Shown: piece after piece, positions 1-8,477 of the stretch
Position numbering within the stretch: position 1 is the stretch's first letter
Layout of the letters: each line of letters starts with the position of its first letter
Origin: an uncultured Clostridia bacterium
GTDB taxonomy: Bacteria > Bacillota > Clostridia > Christensenellales > UBA1750
DNA: 44,052 nucleotides
Direction of reading: 5' to 3'
NCBI GenBank assembly: GCA_944383925.1
Contig: CALWRM010000139.1
Span: 1 to 44,052, forward strand
The notes under the pieces: generated by a model
Databases searched by the model: none
Told to the model about the DNA's origin: nothing
Seen by the model: only the letters and a program-made list of their open reading frames with translations
Made by a program: the position numbers and the translations under genes

Positions 1-769
1 GGACACCCAGGCCGACGGCGCCCGGGAATACGACTGCCAGGGGCTGCCCATCCGCATCTGCGACAGCGCCATGGCCTTGGACTTTCTGATCAACCTACCG
101 GTGATCAAGGGCCACTGCCAAACCTACCTAACCTGCGCGCTGAAAAACCTCAAGGGGCTGGTGCCCAACGCCGAAAAGCGCCGCTTCCACAGCCTGGGCC
201 TGCACAAGCCCATCGCCCACCTCAACGCCAAGCTTCGCCAGGACTTCATTCTGGCCGACGGCATTTGTGGCGACCTTAACTTCGAGGAGGGCGGCAACCC
301 CGTTCCGGCGGGCCGCGCGCTGGCGGGCCGCGATCCGGTGCTGGTGGACAGCTATGCCTGTTCCCTGCTGGGGCTCGCCCTCTCCGAGGTGCCCTACATC
401 TCCCTGGCGCAATCCCTGGGCGTGGGCTGTGCGGACCTCGCTCAAGCCGTCCTGCGGGAGCTAAACCGGCCGGAAGCCCTGCCGCCCGCCCAACGCCAGG
501 GCCGCCTCGTTCGCCAGCTGGCCCGGAAGGTCTGCGCCAAGGAGGCCTGCAGCGCCTGCTACGCCGCCCTGATCCACGCCCTGGAAAAGCTGGACGGCGA
601 GGGCGCCCTGGCCCGCCTGCCGGATCCGCTGTGCATCGGCCAGGGCTTTCGGGGGCAGTCGGACCGCGCGGGCGTGGGCATCGGCAACTGCTGCGCGGGC
701 TTTGCGCGCAAGCTGCCGGGCTGTCCGCCCACCGCCCTACAAATCCGGGATTTTCTTCGGGGCCTGTGA
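1..769 (+). CDS. DUF362 domain protein, 3' part of gene
   Basis: The gene enters from outside the window; the open frame starts at base 2 and ends with TGA, so the true start is not visible. The translated part contains the DUF362 core: KNLKGLVP, then a histidine-rich turn with HSLGLHKPIAHL, then the ILADGICGD stretch and GRDPVLVDSYAC. DUF362 proteins are poorly characterised and are often tied to iron-sulfur or ferredoxin domains. The last ~100 residues hold several cysteines (CAKEACSACYAAL, IGNCCAGF) that resemble a degenerate ferredoxin-type metal site rather than a standard CxxCxxC ferredoxin. The gene is convergent with the rnf operon and shares a terminator with it. A redox role is plausible from that context but is inference. 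Confidence 0.8.
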   Translation, partial: DTQADGAREYDCQGLPIRICDSAMALDFLINLPVIKGHCQTYLTCALKNLKGLVPNAEKRRFHSLGLHKPIAHLNAKLRQDFILADGICGDLNFEEGGNPVPAGRALAGRDPVLVDSYACSLLGLALSEVPYISLAQSLGVGCADLAQAVLRELNRPEALPPAQRQGRLVRQLARKVCAKEACSACYAALIHALEKLDGEGALARLPDPLCIGQGFRGQSDRAGVGIGNCCAGFARKLPGCPPTALQIRDFLRGL

Positions 770-813
770 GCCCTCCCCGCCCAAGGCGTCCGGCGACCGC
801 CGCGCCCCAAACC

Positions 814-853
814 AAGGCCCCCGAGAAGACGACATCTTCTCGGGGGCCTTTTG
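814..853. terminator. Bidirectional intrinsic terminator between DUF362 gene and rnfB
   Basis: A perfect 16-bp stem (814-829 with 835-850) around a 5-base loop. It begins with AA and ends with TT on both strands, with further T on the plus side. It sits between two convergent genes and can stop both. Confidence 0.9.
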
Positions 854-876
854 TTCTGCCGTACGGGCATTTGCGC

Positions 877-1857
877 TTAGCGCAGCTCGATGCACTTCTT
901 GGGGCACTTGGCCGCGCAAAGCCCGCAGCCCACGCACGCATCCACATCCACGCTGTGCTTTTCCTTCAGCGCGCCGTGGATGGCGTCAAACTTGCACTGC
1001 TTGGCGCACAGGGTGCAGCCGACGCAAAGATCCTGGTTGATGTAGGCGTGCTTGCGCTTGGACAGATCGCCGTCCATGGCGCCCGTGGGGCAGTTGCGCA
1101 CGCACTCCAAGCAGCCCACGCACTTTTCCATATCCACCACGGGTAGGTTATCCTTCAGCGTGATGGCGCCAAACTTACAGCTACGCTCGCACTTTCCACA
1201 GCCGATACAGCCGGCGGTGCACACATCCCGCACGGCGCGGCCCTTTTCCAGAGCGCGGCAGCGCAACACCGTGCGCAGGTTTTCCGGCTCCAGGCGGATC
1301 ACGTTCTTGGGGCAAACGGAAATGCACTTTTTGCAGCCCACGCACTTGGACGGGTCGATGTGCACCAGGCCGTTTTCCACGCGGATGGCGTCAAACTCGC
1401 AAACCTTCTGGCAGGAGCCCAGACCCAAGCAGGAGTATTTGCAGGCCTTGGCGCCGCCGGAGGCCAGGAAGGCCGCGCGGCACTCCTGCAGGCCCTGGTA
1501 TTCAAAGCGGCTGTGGCACATGTCGTTGTCGCCGCGGCAGAGCACCGTGGCCACCATGCGCACGGGGTTTTCCTCCGCTTCCTTGCCCATGATGGCGGCA
1601 ATCTTCTTCGCCACGGCCGCGCCACCCACGGGGCAAAGGTTGGTGGCCGCCCCTTCCTGCACCACGGCGGCCGCGTAGCTGTCGCAGCCGGCGTAGCCGC
1701 AGGCGCCGCAGCCGGCGCCCGGCAGGCACTCGCGCACCTGGTCGATGCGCTCGTCCTGGGGCACGGCCAGCTTCTTGCCCGCAAAGGCCAACCCCGCGCC
1801 GAAGAGCACACCCATGCCTCCCAGCAGGCCGGCGGGGATGAGAATTTGTTCAATCAT
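877..1857 (-). CDS. rnfB: RnfB, ferredoxin-interacting iron-sulfur subunit of the Rnf complex
   Basis: Last gene of rnfCDGEAB. RnfB is thought to accept electrons from ferredoxin and pass them into the membrane complex that pumps Na+ or H+ while reducing NAD+. The 326-residue protein starts with one membrane helix (residues ~5-27). The conserved RnfB 4Fe-4S domain follows, with CLPGAGCGACGYAGC. The rest is a chain of ferredoxin motifs: CLGLGSCQKVC, CVGCKKCISVCP, CIGCGKCERSC, CVGCLECVRNCP, CVGCTLCAKQC and CVGCGLCAAKCP. That is three ferredoxin-like pairs after the N-terminal cluster domain, more than in short proteobacterial RnfB (about 190 residues). The ATG at 1857 has an AAGGAAGGA-type binding site a little further upstream than ideal. 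Family assignment is secure; cluster number is read from cysteine motifs only. Confidence 0.96.
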   Translation of the reverse strand: MIEQILIPAGLLGGMGVLFGAGLAFAGKKLAVPQDERIDQVRECLPGAGCGACGYAGCDSYAAAVVQEGAATNLCPVGGAAVAKKIAAIMGKEAEENPVRMVATVLCRGDNDMCHSRFEYQGLQECRAAFLASGGAKACKYSCLGLGSCQKVCEFDAIRVENGLVHIDPSKCVGCKKCISVCPKNVIRLEPENLRTVLRCRALEKGRAVRDVCTAGCIGCGKCERSCKFGAITLKDNLPVVDMEKCVGCLECVRNCPTGAMDGDLSKRKHAYINQDLCVGCTLCAKQCKFDAIHGALKEKHSVDVDACVGCGLCAAKCPKKCIELR

Positions 1858-1878
1858 GGCAAACGCCGTCCTTCCTTC

Positions 1879-2457
1879 TTAAATGAGGCCCTGGAATCCC
1901 AGAAACGCCATGGACATCAGCCCAGCCGCGATCAGCGTGGAGGGGAAGCCCTGGAAGGCCTTGGGAATCTTGGAGTCTTCCAGCCGCTCGCGCACGCCGG
2001 CAAACAGCACGATGGCCAGCGTAAAGCCCAGCGCCGAGCCGATGCCGTTGACCACGGAGCCCAGCAGCGAGTAGCCTTCGGTGATGTTGAGGATGGTCAC
2101 GCCCAGCACCGCGCAGTTGGTGGTGATCAGCGGCAGATACACGCCCAGGGCCTTGTACAGCGAGGGCGACATGCGCTTGATGACCATCTCCACCAGCTGC
2201 ACCAGCACGGCGATGACCAGGATGAAGGCGATGGTTTGCAGGTATCCCAGCTTGAGCGTATCCAGCAGGTACACCTGGATGAAATAGGTGACCAGGGAGG
2301 CCACGCCCATGACGAAGGTCACCGCCAGGCCCATGCCCATGGCCGTGCTCACCTTCTTGGACACGCCCAGGAAGGGACAGCAGCCCAGGAATTTGTTCAT
2401 CACGAAGTTGTTGACCAAGATGGAACTTAGCAGGATGATGAAGAGATTGTCTCCCAT
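1879..2457 (-). CDS. rnfA: RnfA, integral membrane subunit of the Rnf complex
   Basis: 192 residues, almost entirely hydrophobic, with about six membrane helices. It starts with GDNLFIILLSSILVNNFV and contains the FLGCCPFLGVSKK segment near the first loop, which is typical of RnfA/RnfE/NqrD/NqrE. In the family this cysteine-bearing segment is thought to hold an iron-sulfur centre in the membrane between RnfA and RnfE. The gene begins 3 bases after the rnfE stop codon and is followed by rnfB after 21 bases, so it must be cotranscribed. Length matches the family. Confidence 0.96.
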   Translation of the reverse strand: MGDNLFIILLSSILVNNFVMNKFLGCCPFLGVSKKVSTAMGMGLAVTFVMGVASLVTYFIQVYLLDTLKLGYLQTIAFILVIAVLVQLVEMVIKRMSPSLYKALGVYLPLITTNCAVLGVTILNITEGYSLLGSVVNGIGSALGFTLAIVLFAGVRERLEDSKIPKAFQGFPSTLIAAGLMSMAFLGFQGLI

Positions 2458-2460
2458 TCT

Positions 2461-3078
2461 TTATGCCACCCCTTCCGACTTTTTGCGGCGCAGGCTCAGC
2501 AGCTTGTTGACCGCAGCCAGCACCAAGCCCAGCGTGATGAAGCCGCCCGGGGCCAGCACGAAGATCAGGGCCGGCGGATAGGAGGGCCCCAACAGGTCCA
2601 CCCCGAAGAGGCAGCCGGAACCCAACAGCTCGCGCACGCAGGAGATGATGGTCAGCGCGCAGGTGAAGCCCAGGCCCATGCCCAAGCCGTCCAGCATGGA
2701 ATCCAGGGGCGGGTTCTTGCTGGCGAAGGCCTCGGCCCTGGCAAAGATGATGCAGTTGACCACGATCAGGGGAATGAACAGCCCCAGAGATTCGGAAAGA
2801 TCCGGCAAAAAGGCCTTGAGAAACAGATCCACCATGGTCACGAAGGTGGCGATCACCACGATATAGGCCGGAATGCGCACCTTGTCCGGCACAAAGTTTC
2901 GGATCAGCGAGATGACCAGGTTGGAGCAGATCAGCACAAAGGTGGTGGCCAAACCCATGCCCAGCCCGTTGACCGCGGCCGTGGTGACGGCCAGCGTGGG
3001 GCACATGCCAAGAACCAGCCGGAAGGTCGGGTTCTCGGTGATGATGCCGTTGAGCACAATTTTCTTGAACTTGTTCAT
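2461..3078 (-). CDS. rnfE: RnfE, integral membrane subunit of the Rnf complex
   Basis: 205-residue membrane protein homologous to RnfA, about six helices. It has the paired cysteine region NPTFRLVLGMCPTLAVTTAA and the NCIIFARAEAFASKNPPLDS loop, both typical of RnfE/NqrD. It forms the membrane core with RnfA. It follows rnfG by 22 bases; its start has a GGAGGG-type site in that gap. The C-terminus ends in a short basic tail (RRKKSEGVA). Length and motifs are normal. Confidence 0.96.
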   Translation of the reverse strand: MNKFKKIVLNGIITENPTFRLVLGMCPTLAVTTAAVNGLGMGLATTFVLICSNLVISLIRNFVPDKVRIPAYIVVIATFVTMVDLFLKAFLPDLSESLGLFIPLIVVNCIIFARAEAFASKNPPLDSMLDGLGMGLGFTCALTIISCVRELLGSGCLFGVDLLGPSYPPALIFVLAPGGFITLGLVLAAVNKLLSLRRKKSEGVA

Positions 3079-3100
3079 GAAAGCACCCTCCCTTCCCGCG

Positions 3101-3643
3101 CTATTTCAGATGGCTCTGGTAATAGTCCATGGCCTCGTTCACCGCGCTCGTCACGGCCTTGGAGCTGATGGTGGCGGCGGTCACGGCCAGGATCTCGTTC
3201 TCCGCCGGCGTGCCCGCCTTGATGACGGAAAGGCCCGCGCCCTTGCCCTGGTACTGGGATAGGAAGCTGTCCGAATCCGCATTGGCGCCAAGGCCGGGGG
3301 TCTCGGAGTGGGACGCGATGCGCACGCCCACCACCTGGTCCTGGGCGATGCCGACGGTGAGCTTCATCTCGCCGCCAAAGCCGTTGACGGACATCTCAAA
3401 CACATAGCCCACGGTCTGGCCACCCGCCTGGCCCGCATACACGGACAGGATGCCGCCCTCCTGCACGGAGAGATCCTGAAAGTCCTCCGCCTCGCTCAGC
3501 ACGGCTTGGCGAAGTTCCTGGGCCTTGATCAGCTCCTGTTGGCGGATGGGCTCCTCGGTCACGGCGTTGGTCACGCCCAGGCACAGGCCCGCCACCACCA
3601 TGAGCAGCACCAGCCGCAGGGCGACGCTGGCGATATCACGCAT
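3101..3643 (-). CDS. rnfG: RnfG, covalent-FMN subunit of the Rnf complex
   Basis: 180 residues with one N-terminal membrane helix (~6-26) and a soluble FMN-binding domain outside the membrane. The SHSETPGLGA motif (111-120) is characteristic. The covalent-FMN threonine should be T158 in the TAAT motif; the textbook form is (S/T)GAT, so glycine is replaced by alanine here while the modified threonine is kept. The start codon overlaps the end of rnfD by 8 bases, so translation is coupled. FMN attachment needs a flavin transferase (ApbE), which is not in this window. Confidence 0.95.
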   Translation of the reverse strand: MRDIASVALRLVLLMVVAGLCLGVTNAVTEEPIRQQELIKAQELRQAVLSEAEDFQDLSVQEGGILSVYAGQAGGQTVGYVFEMSVNGFGGEMKLTVGIAQDQVVGVRIASHSETPGLGANADSDSFLSQYQGKGAGLSVIKAGTPAENEILAVTAATISSKAVTSAVNEAMDYYQSHLK

Positions 3644-4562
3644 GCTCCTTCACCTCCCCGTACTTGCGCGGCCGAAAGCCCCGATCGATCAGGGGCGCGG
3701 CCACATTCATCAGCAGGATGGCGTAGGTCACGCCCTCCGGATAGGCGCCCCAGGTGCGGATGGCAAAGGTGATCAGGCCGCAGCCGACGCCGTACACCAG
3801 CTTGCCCCAAGGCGTGATGGGCGAGGTGACGTAGTCGGTGGCCATGAAGAAGGCGCCCAAGATCGCGCCGCCCAGGCCGATGGCCAGCAGCCCGTTTTCT
3901 CCAAAGGCCCAGCTCAGCAGGGCCAGGGAACCCAGATAGGCCACCGGAATGCGCCAGTCGATCACCCGGCGGAGCAGCAGATAGGCCGCGCCCAGCAACA
4001 GGGCCAGCTTGCAGGTCTCGCCGATGGTGCCGGGCACAAGGCCCAGATAGGCGTTTTGCAGGGCCGCGGCGCTCTGGGCAAAGCCCGCGTCGGCCAGGGG
4101 CGTGGCCGAGGTCAGCGCGTCCACCGCAAAGGGGTTGGGATAGCTGGTCATCTCCACGGGCCAGCAGGCCAGCAAGAAGGCGCGGCCCGCCAGCGCGGGG
4201 TTCACGAAGTTATCGCCCAGGCCGCCGAAGACCTGCTTGGCGATGAAGATGGCAAAGACCGCGCCGAACACCGGCACATACCAGGGCGCTTCCGGCGGCA
4301 GGGTCAGGCCCAGCAGCAGGCCGGTGACGGCGGCGGAGCCGTCGGAGATGGTGATGGGCCGCTTCAAGCAGCGCTGCACGAGGGCCTCCGTGCCCACGGC
4401 AGATGCCACGGACAGGGCCACCACCAACAGGGCGTACAGGCCGAAGGCCCACACCCCGAAGGCCAAGGCCGGCAACAGCGCCAGGCAGACCTGCAACATG
4501 ATGCGCCTGGTGGACGCCGAATCCCGCACATGGGGCGAGAGCGAGACGGAAAAGCTGGACAT
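3636..4562 (-). CDS. rnfD: RnfD, membrane subunit with covalent FMN
   Basis: 308-residue polytopic membrane protein related to NqrB. It contains SDGSAAVTGLLLGLTLPP near residues 73-90, GGLGDNFVNPALAGRAFL at ~113-130 and the covalent FMN site TSATPL with T154 as the expected flavinylated residue. The second position of the usual SGAT motif is serine here, as seen in other clostridial RnfD. The 3' end overlaps rnfG by 8 bases and the gene lies 40 bases after rnfC. It forms part of the ion-translocating channel. Confidence 0.96.
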   Translation of the reverse strand: MSSFSVSLSPHVRDSASTRRIMLQVCLALLPALAFGVWAFGLYALLVVALSVASAVGTEALVQRCLKRPITISDGSAAVTGLLLGLTLPPEAPWYVPVFGAVFAIFIAKQVFGGLGDNFVNPALAGRAFLLACWPVEMTSYPNPFAVDALTSATPLADAGFAQSAAALQNAYLGLVPGTIGETCKLALLLGAAYLLLRRVIDWRIPVAYLGSLALLSWAFGENGLLAIGLGGAILGAFFMATDYVTSPITPWGKLVYGVGCGLITFAIRTWGAYPEGVTYAILLMNVAAPLIDRGFRPRKYGEVKEHA

Positions 4563-4602
4563 AGGTGTTTCTTCCCCCTCCTATATTTCGATGGGCCGCG
4601 GC

Positions 4603-5928
4603 CTACTTCTTTCTGGCGGCCATGATCTGGCGCTTGGCGATGCGGATGGACGAGGTGATCTCCCGCTTGGCCGGGCAAACATAGGTGCAGGAACCGCACT
4701 CGATGCAGTCCAGCGCGCCATGCTTCTCGGCCGCGGCCCAATCGTTTCGCTCGCAATCGTTGCAAAGCTCAAAGGGCATGAGGTGGATGGGACAGCCCGA
4801 TAGGCAACGGCCGCAGCGGATGCAGGCGGTCTGCTCCCGCGGGCCCAGCTGTGCCTTGCGCAGGGCCAGGATGCCCGACATGCCCTTGGTCACGGGCACG
4901 TCCTCCTGCAGCAGGGCGATGCCCATCATCGGGCCGCCGCTAACCAGGCGCTCCACATCCTCCTTTAGCCCGCCGCATTGGCGCAGCAGGGAGGCCACGG
5001 AGTCGCCGATGCGAACCTGCAGGTTAGCCGGCTGGTTCACCCCCTCGCCGGTGACGGAAACCACGCGGGAAATCAGCGGCCGCCCCAGGGCCACCGCCTC
5101 ATACACCGCATAGGCGGAGGAAACGTTCACCACCACGCAGCCGGCGTCCATGGGCAGCTTGCCGGAGGGCACCTGCCGGCCCGTGAGCGCCTGAACGAGC
5201 TGCTTTTCCGAGCCCTGGGGGTACTTGACCTTCATGAGCTTTAGCTCCACGCCGCTGCCCTGGGCCGCCTGCTCCAGGGCCTGGAAGGCGTCCTTCTTGT
5301 TGGCCTCCACGCCGATGATGCAGCGGGAGGCGTTGAGGATCCTCTGCAAGATGGCCACGCCCTGCAACACGCCCTGGGCGCGCTCGAGCATCACGCGGTG
5401 GTCCGCGCTCAGATACGGCTCGCACTCCGCGCCGTTGAGCAGCAGAAAGTCGATCTTTTTATCCTTGGGCGGCGAAAGCTTGACATGGGCCGGAAAGGTC
5501 GCCCCGCCCATGCCCACGATTCCCCCTTCCAGCACGCGGGAAAGCAGGGCTTCCCGGTCCAGCAGGGCGGGATCCATGGGCGCGATGGAGGGGTCCCAAC
5601 GGTCCTGAAAATCGTTTTCAATCACCACGCACAGCGGGGTTGCGCCGCCCGCCACCAGACGCGGCTCCACGGCAACCACCTTGCCGGACACCGAGGCGTG
5701 CACCGGCGCGGACACGTAGCCGCGCACCTGGCCGATCTTTTGCCCCATGTATACGGAATCCCCCGCGCTGACACAGGGGGCGCAGGGCGCGCCGATGTGC
5801 TGCACGAGGGGAATGGCCACCAGCTTCGGGGCCTCGGCCTCGCGGATGGGCAGCTGGTTTGTCAAGCCCTTGCCATGATGCGTTTTTTGCAGCGGGTGTA
5901 TGCCGCCGCGAAAGCTAAGCTGTGGCAT
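4603..5928 (-). CDS. rnfC: RnfC, NADH-side subunit, first gene of the rnf operon
   Basis: 441 residues, peripheral on the cytoplasmic side, where it exchanges electrons with NAD(H) through FMN and two 4Fe-4S clusters. Visible features are the N-terminal F-R-G-G-I-H-P region, the flavin/NADH fold with GIVGMGGATFPAHVKLSPP and LLNGAECEPYLSADHRVM, and near the C-terminus CIRCGRCLSGCP and CIECGSCTYVCP, the two cluster motifs. The ATG at 5928 has GGAGGG at 5935-5940. It heads the operon, so signals upstream of it control the whole Rnf complex. Confidence 0.96.
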   Translation of the reverse strand: MPQLSFRGGIHPLQKTHHGKGLTNQLPIREAEAPKLVAIPLVQHIGAPCAPCVSAGDSVYMGQKIGQVRGYVSAPVHASVSGKVVAVEPRLVAGGATPLCVVIENDFQDRWDPSIAPMDPALLDREALLSRVLEGGIVGMGGATFPAHVKLSPPKDKKIDFLLLNGAECEPYLSADHRVMLERAQGVLQGVAILQRILNASRCIIGVEANKKDAFQALEQAAQGSGVELKLMKVKYPQGSEKQLVQALTGRQVPSGKLPMDAGCVVVNVSSAYAVYEAVALGRPLISRVVSVTGEGVNQPANLQVRIGDSVASLLRQCGGLKEDVERLVSGGPMMGIALLQEDVPVTKGMSGILALRKAQLGPREQTACIRCGRCLSGCPIHLMPFELCNDCERNDWAAAEKHGALDCIECGSCTYVCPAKREITSSIRIAKRQIMAARKK

Positions 5929-6025
5929 GCACAGCCCTCCTACTCTAGATGGATTTGGCTAAAGAATGCAGTACAGGCCGCAAACCACCCCCCGGTCGGC
6001 TCGCGCTGCATGAATTGCCACAAAC

Positions 6026-6054
6026 ATTTTACTGCATTTGAACAAAAAAAACAA
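6026..6054 (-). promoter_or_regulatory. Candidate sigma-A promoter of the rnf operon
   Basis: On the minus strand TTGTTT (-35, 6049-6054) is separated by 17 bases from TAAAAT (-10, 6026-6031). The -10 is a 5/6 match, the -35 only 3/6. The spacer and -35 lie in the T-rich run after a hairpin, so this may partly be a terminator tail rather than a promoter. Confidence 0.4.
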
Positions 6055-6078
6055 CAAAACCGCCCGGTATGTGCGGTT
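6041..6078 (-). terminator. Terminator-like hairpin in the rnfC upstream region
   Basis: On the minus strand AACCGC pairs with GCGGTT across a 9-base loop (6058-6078), followed by a long T-rich run. It lies 113 bases upstream of rnfC and points toward it. It could end transcription arriving from the clpX side, or act as an attenuator if a promoter lies further upstream. Confidence 0.5.
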
Positions 6079-6095
6079 AGTTATTTTCTTAACAA
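6078..6095. promoter_or_regulatory. Candidate Rex (redox repressor) operator upstream of rnfC
   Basis: The 18-mer TAGTTATTTTCTTAACAA compares with the Rex consensus TTGTTAANNNNTTAACAA. The right half is exact and the left half matches 5 of 7. Rex senses the NADH/NAD+ ratio and is known to control energy-metabolism operons in clostridia and Thermotogales. The site lies 24 bases upstream of the candidate -35. Confidence 0.5.
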
Positions 6096-6239
6096 CTGGT
6101 TTTCACGGGCATCCGGGCCCTCTTGTGGTGTAGGCAAATGCCATCCATGTTCTATTTGTGTGTTTTTCTGCATCTTTCTTCCATCATTTGGTCGAAGCTG
6201 TGCGTTCTTTTGCCTCGGATGGGGCGGTACGGACGCACG

Positions 6240-6278
6240 AAGGCCCCTCGGTCGCGCCTTGCGCGGCCGGGGGGCCTT
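6240..6278 (-). terminator. Probable terminator after clpX
   Basis: An 18-base-arm imperfect inverted repeat (AAGGCCCC...GGGGCCTT, two mismatched positions) with a 3-base loop, 30 bases downstream of the clpX stop. The T tract is short, so efficiency is uncertain. Confidence 0.5.
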
Positions 6279-6307
6279 GCTGTGTTCACAGGAAGCTATG
6301 CCGGGCG

Positions 6308-7615
6308 TTACGCCAGGTTTTCGTTCTGTTTCTTGCGGGGCTTGGCGTTCTTGGCCGCGATGCGGGCCGGCTTGGGGATATCCGTCGTCACCAGGCTGGG
6401 GCTGGTGGCTCGCTTGGCCGCCTCCAAGGTGACCACGCACTTGCCCACGTCCTCGCGGGAGGGTACCTCGAACATGGTGTCCAGCAGGATCTCCTCCATC
6501 ACCGCCCGCAGGCCTCTGGCGCCGGACTTGCGCTCGATGGCAGTGGAGGCGATGTGGCGCAGCGCCTCCTCCTCGAACTCCAGGTCCACGCCGTCCATGG
6601 CAAAGAGCTGCTTATACTGCTTGCACAGGGCGTTCTTGGGCTCGGTGAGGATGGAGACAAGGGCGTCCTCGTCCAGCTGGTTGAGGGTGACCACCACGGG
6701 CAGCCTGCCGACAAACTCGGGGATGAGCCCATACTTGAGCAGGTCCTCGGGCTGAATCTTTTGCAGGATCTCGCCCACGTTTCTGCGCTGCTTGGAGGGA
6801 ATTTCCGCCCCGAAGCCCAGGGTCTTCTTCCCCATGCGGTTTTCGATGATGTTTTCAATGGAGTCGAAGGCGCCGCCGCAGATGAAGAGGATGTTGGTGG
6901 TATCGATCTGCAGGAACTCCTGGTGGGGGTGCTTGCGGCCGCCCTGGGGCGGCACGGAGGCCACGGTTCCTTCCAGGATCTTGAGCAGGGCCTGCTGCAC
7001 GCCCTCGCCGGAGACGTCCCGGGTGATGGAGACGTTTTCGGACTTGCGGGTGATCTTATCCACCTCGTCGATGTAGATGATGCCCTTCTGGGCCCGTTCG
7101 ATGTCGTAATCGGCCGCCTGAATGAGCTTGAGCAGGATGTTTTCCACGTCCTCGCCCACATAGCCCGCCTCGGTCAAGGCGGTGGCGTCGCCGATGGCAA
7201 AGGGCACGTTGAGGATCTTGGCCAGGGTCTGGGCCAGGAAGGTCTTGCCGCAACCGGTGGGACCGAGCATGAGGATGTTGGACTTTTGCAGCTCCACGCC
7301 GCTGGACTTCTTCTTCCCGTCCGCGCCGATGCGCTTGTAGTGGTTGTACACGGCCACGGACAGCACCCGCTTGGCCTTGTCCTGGCCGACGATGTACTCG
7401 TCCAGCTTTTCCTTCAGCTCCTTGGGCGTGGGCAGCTCGAAGGCTTCGGCCTCCACGTCCTCGATCTGGTCCTCGTCCAGTATGTCGTGGCACAGCTCCA
7501 CGCACTCATCGCAGATGAACACGCCGGGGCCAGCCACGAGCCTACGGACCTGCTCGGAAGCCTTGCCGCAGAAGGAGCACTTGGGTTCCGTGATCTTGTT
7601 GTCGTACTTGGGCAT
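6308..7615 (-). CDS. clpX: ClpX, ATP-dependent unfoldase of the ClpXP protease
   Basis: 435 residues, family-typical length. The N-terminal zinc-binding domain shows CSFCGKAS and CDECVELC (residues ~11-42), which recruit substrates and adaptors. The AAA+ module has the Walker A motif GPTGCGKT, Walker [11 protein letters not shown], the pore loop GYVGED and the sensor-2 region [11 protein letters not shown]. The ClpP-binding IGF-type loop should lie between them, but I did not place it with certainty. It is the third gene of tig-clpP-clpX, 94 bases after clpP, and pairs with the ClpP encoded there. The C-terminus is a short basic tail. Confidence 0.97.
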   Translation of the reverse strand: MPKYDNKITEPKCSFCGKASEQVRRLVAGPGVFICDECVELCHDILDEDQIEDVEAEAFELPTPKELKEKLDEYIVGQDKAKRVLSVAVYNHYKRIGADGKKKSSGVELQKSNILMLGPTGCGKTFLAQTLAKILNVPFAIGDATALTEAGYVGEDVENILLKLIQAADYDIERAQKGIIYIDEVDKITRKSENVSITRDVSGEGVQQALLKILEGTVASVPPQGGRKHPHQEFLQIDTTNILFICGGAFDSIENIIENRMGKKTLGFGAEIPSKQRRNVGEILQKIQPEDLLKYGLIPEFVGRLPVVVTLNQLDEDALVSILTEPKNALCKQYKQLFAMDGVDLEFEEEALRHIASTAIERKSGARGLRAVMEEILLDTMFEVPSREDVGKCVVTLEAAKRATSPSLVTTDIPKPARIAAKNAKPRKKQNENLA

Positions 7616-7709
7616 TCTTGGTTTCCTTTCGTCGTTGTGGCCGGAGCCTAGCTGCGCTTACAGCGCTTAGGCCCGGCGCTTTGGGAAGATGCCGTTCCGC
7701 CCGGCAGGC

Positions 7710-8294
7710 TTAGCGCCGGGGCGGTACGATGGAGTCGATGATGCCAAAGTCCAGGGCTTCTTCGGCGGACAGGAAGTGGTCGCGCTCGGTGTCGCGCTCC
7801 ACCCTCTCCAGGGGCTGGCCGGTGCGCTGGGCCAAGATCTCGTTCATGCGCCGCTTGATGCGCATGATCTGCTCGGCATGGATCATGATGTCCGTGGCCT
7901 GGCCGCGGGCGCCGCCCAGGGGCTGGTGAATCATGATCTCGGCGTTGGGCAGGGCCCTACGCATGCCCTTGGCGCCGGCAGCCAGCAGGAAGGCGCCCAT
8001 GGAAGCGGCCATGCCGATGCAGAGGGTGGCCACGGGGCAACGCAGGTACTGCATGGTGTCGTAAATGGCCATGCCGGCGGTCACGGAGCCGCCGGGGCTG
8101 TTGATGTAAAGGCTAATGGCCTTGTCGGGGTCTTCCATTTCCAGGAAGAGCATCTGCGCCACGACCAGGTTGGCGGTATAATCGTCGATCTCGCCGGTCA
8201 GGAAGATGATCCTGTCCTTGAGCAACCTGGAGTAGATGTCGTAAGATCTTTCCCCTCTGTTCGTCTGTTCCACCACGACCGGTACCAAACTCAT
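7710..8294 (-). CDS. clpP: ClpP, serine protease subunit
   Basis: 194 residues from the ATG at 8294, chosen because it has a GAGAGGAG binding site and gives the standard N-terminus; the frame stays open upstream but that part is not ClpP-like. The catalytic triad is complete: S98 in [10 protein letters not shown]123 in [10 protein letters not shown]172 in RDHFLS. ClpP forms the 14-subunit degradation chamber fed by ClpX. The gene lies between tig and clpX, the usual bacterial order. A terminator and an inverted repeat precede it, so it may have its own regulation apart from tig. Confidence 0.97.
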   Translation of the reverse strand: MSLVPVVVEQTNRGERSYDIYSRLLKDRIIFLTGEIDDYTANLVVAQMLFLEMEDPDKAISLYINSPGGSVTAGMAIYDTMQYLRCPVATLCIGMAASMGAFLLAAGAKGMRRALPNAEIMIHQPLGGARGQATDIMIHAEQIMRIKRRMNEILAQRTGQPLERVERDTERDHFLSAEEALDFGIIDSIVPPRR

Positions 8295-8346
8295 ATCAAC
8301 ACGCTCCTCTCGCTGTGGCGCTTCTCGTTTGTTTAGATAGATACAC

Positions 8347-8382
8347 CCCTTTTGCCCGGAACAAACGCCGCCGGCAAAAGGG
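8347..8382. repeat. Perfect 10-bp inverted repeat in the clpP leader
   Basis: CCCTTTTGCC (8347-8356) and GGCAAAAGGG (8373-8382) around 16 bases, 53 bases upstream of clpP. There is no T tract after it on the minus strand, so it is a leader stem-loop or an operator rather than a terminator. It does not match the CtsR or CIRCE consensus. Confidence 0.6.
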
Positions 8383-8405
8383 CGCATATTTTTACAAATC
8401 CCAGA

Positions 8406-8453
8406 TAAAAACGGCAGCCTCGCCGCTTTTGTTTCAAGCGGAGAGGCAAACCG
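8406..8453 (-). terminator. Intrinsic terminator between tig and clpP
   Basis: On the minus strand a nested stem (GCCTC/GAGGC outside CCGCTT/AAGCGG) ends in TTTTTA, 24 bases after the tig stop. It should uncouple, wholly or partly, tig from clpP-clpX. Confidence 0.7.
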
Positions 8454-8477
8454 CAAATCTATCCTGTTTTACCCGGC

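Noticed and set aside
1850-3004. A 384-codon frame overlapping rnfA and rnfE
   Set aside because: Same strand but different frame from two clear Rnf genes; Gly/Arg/His-rich shadow sequence.
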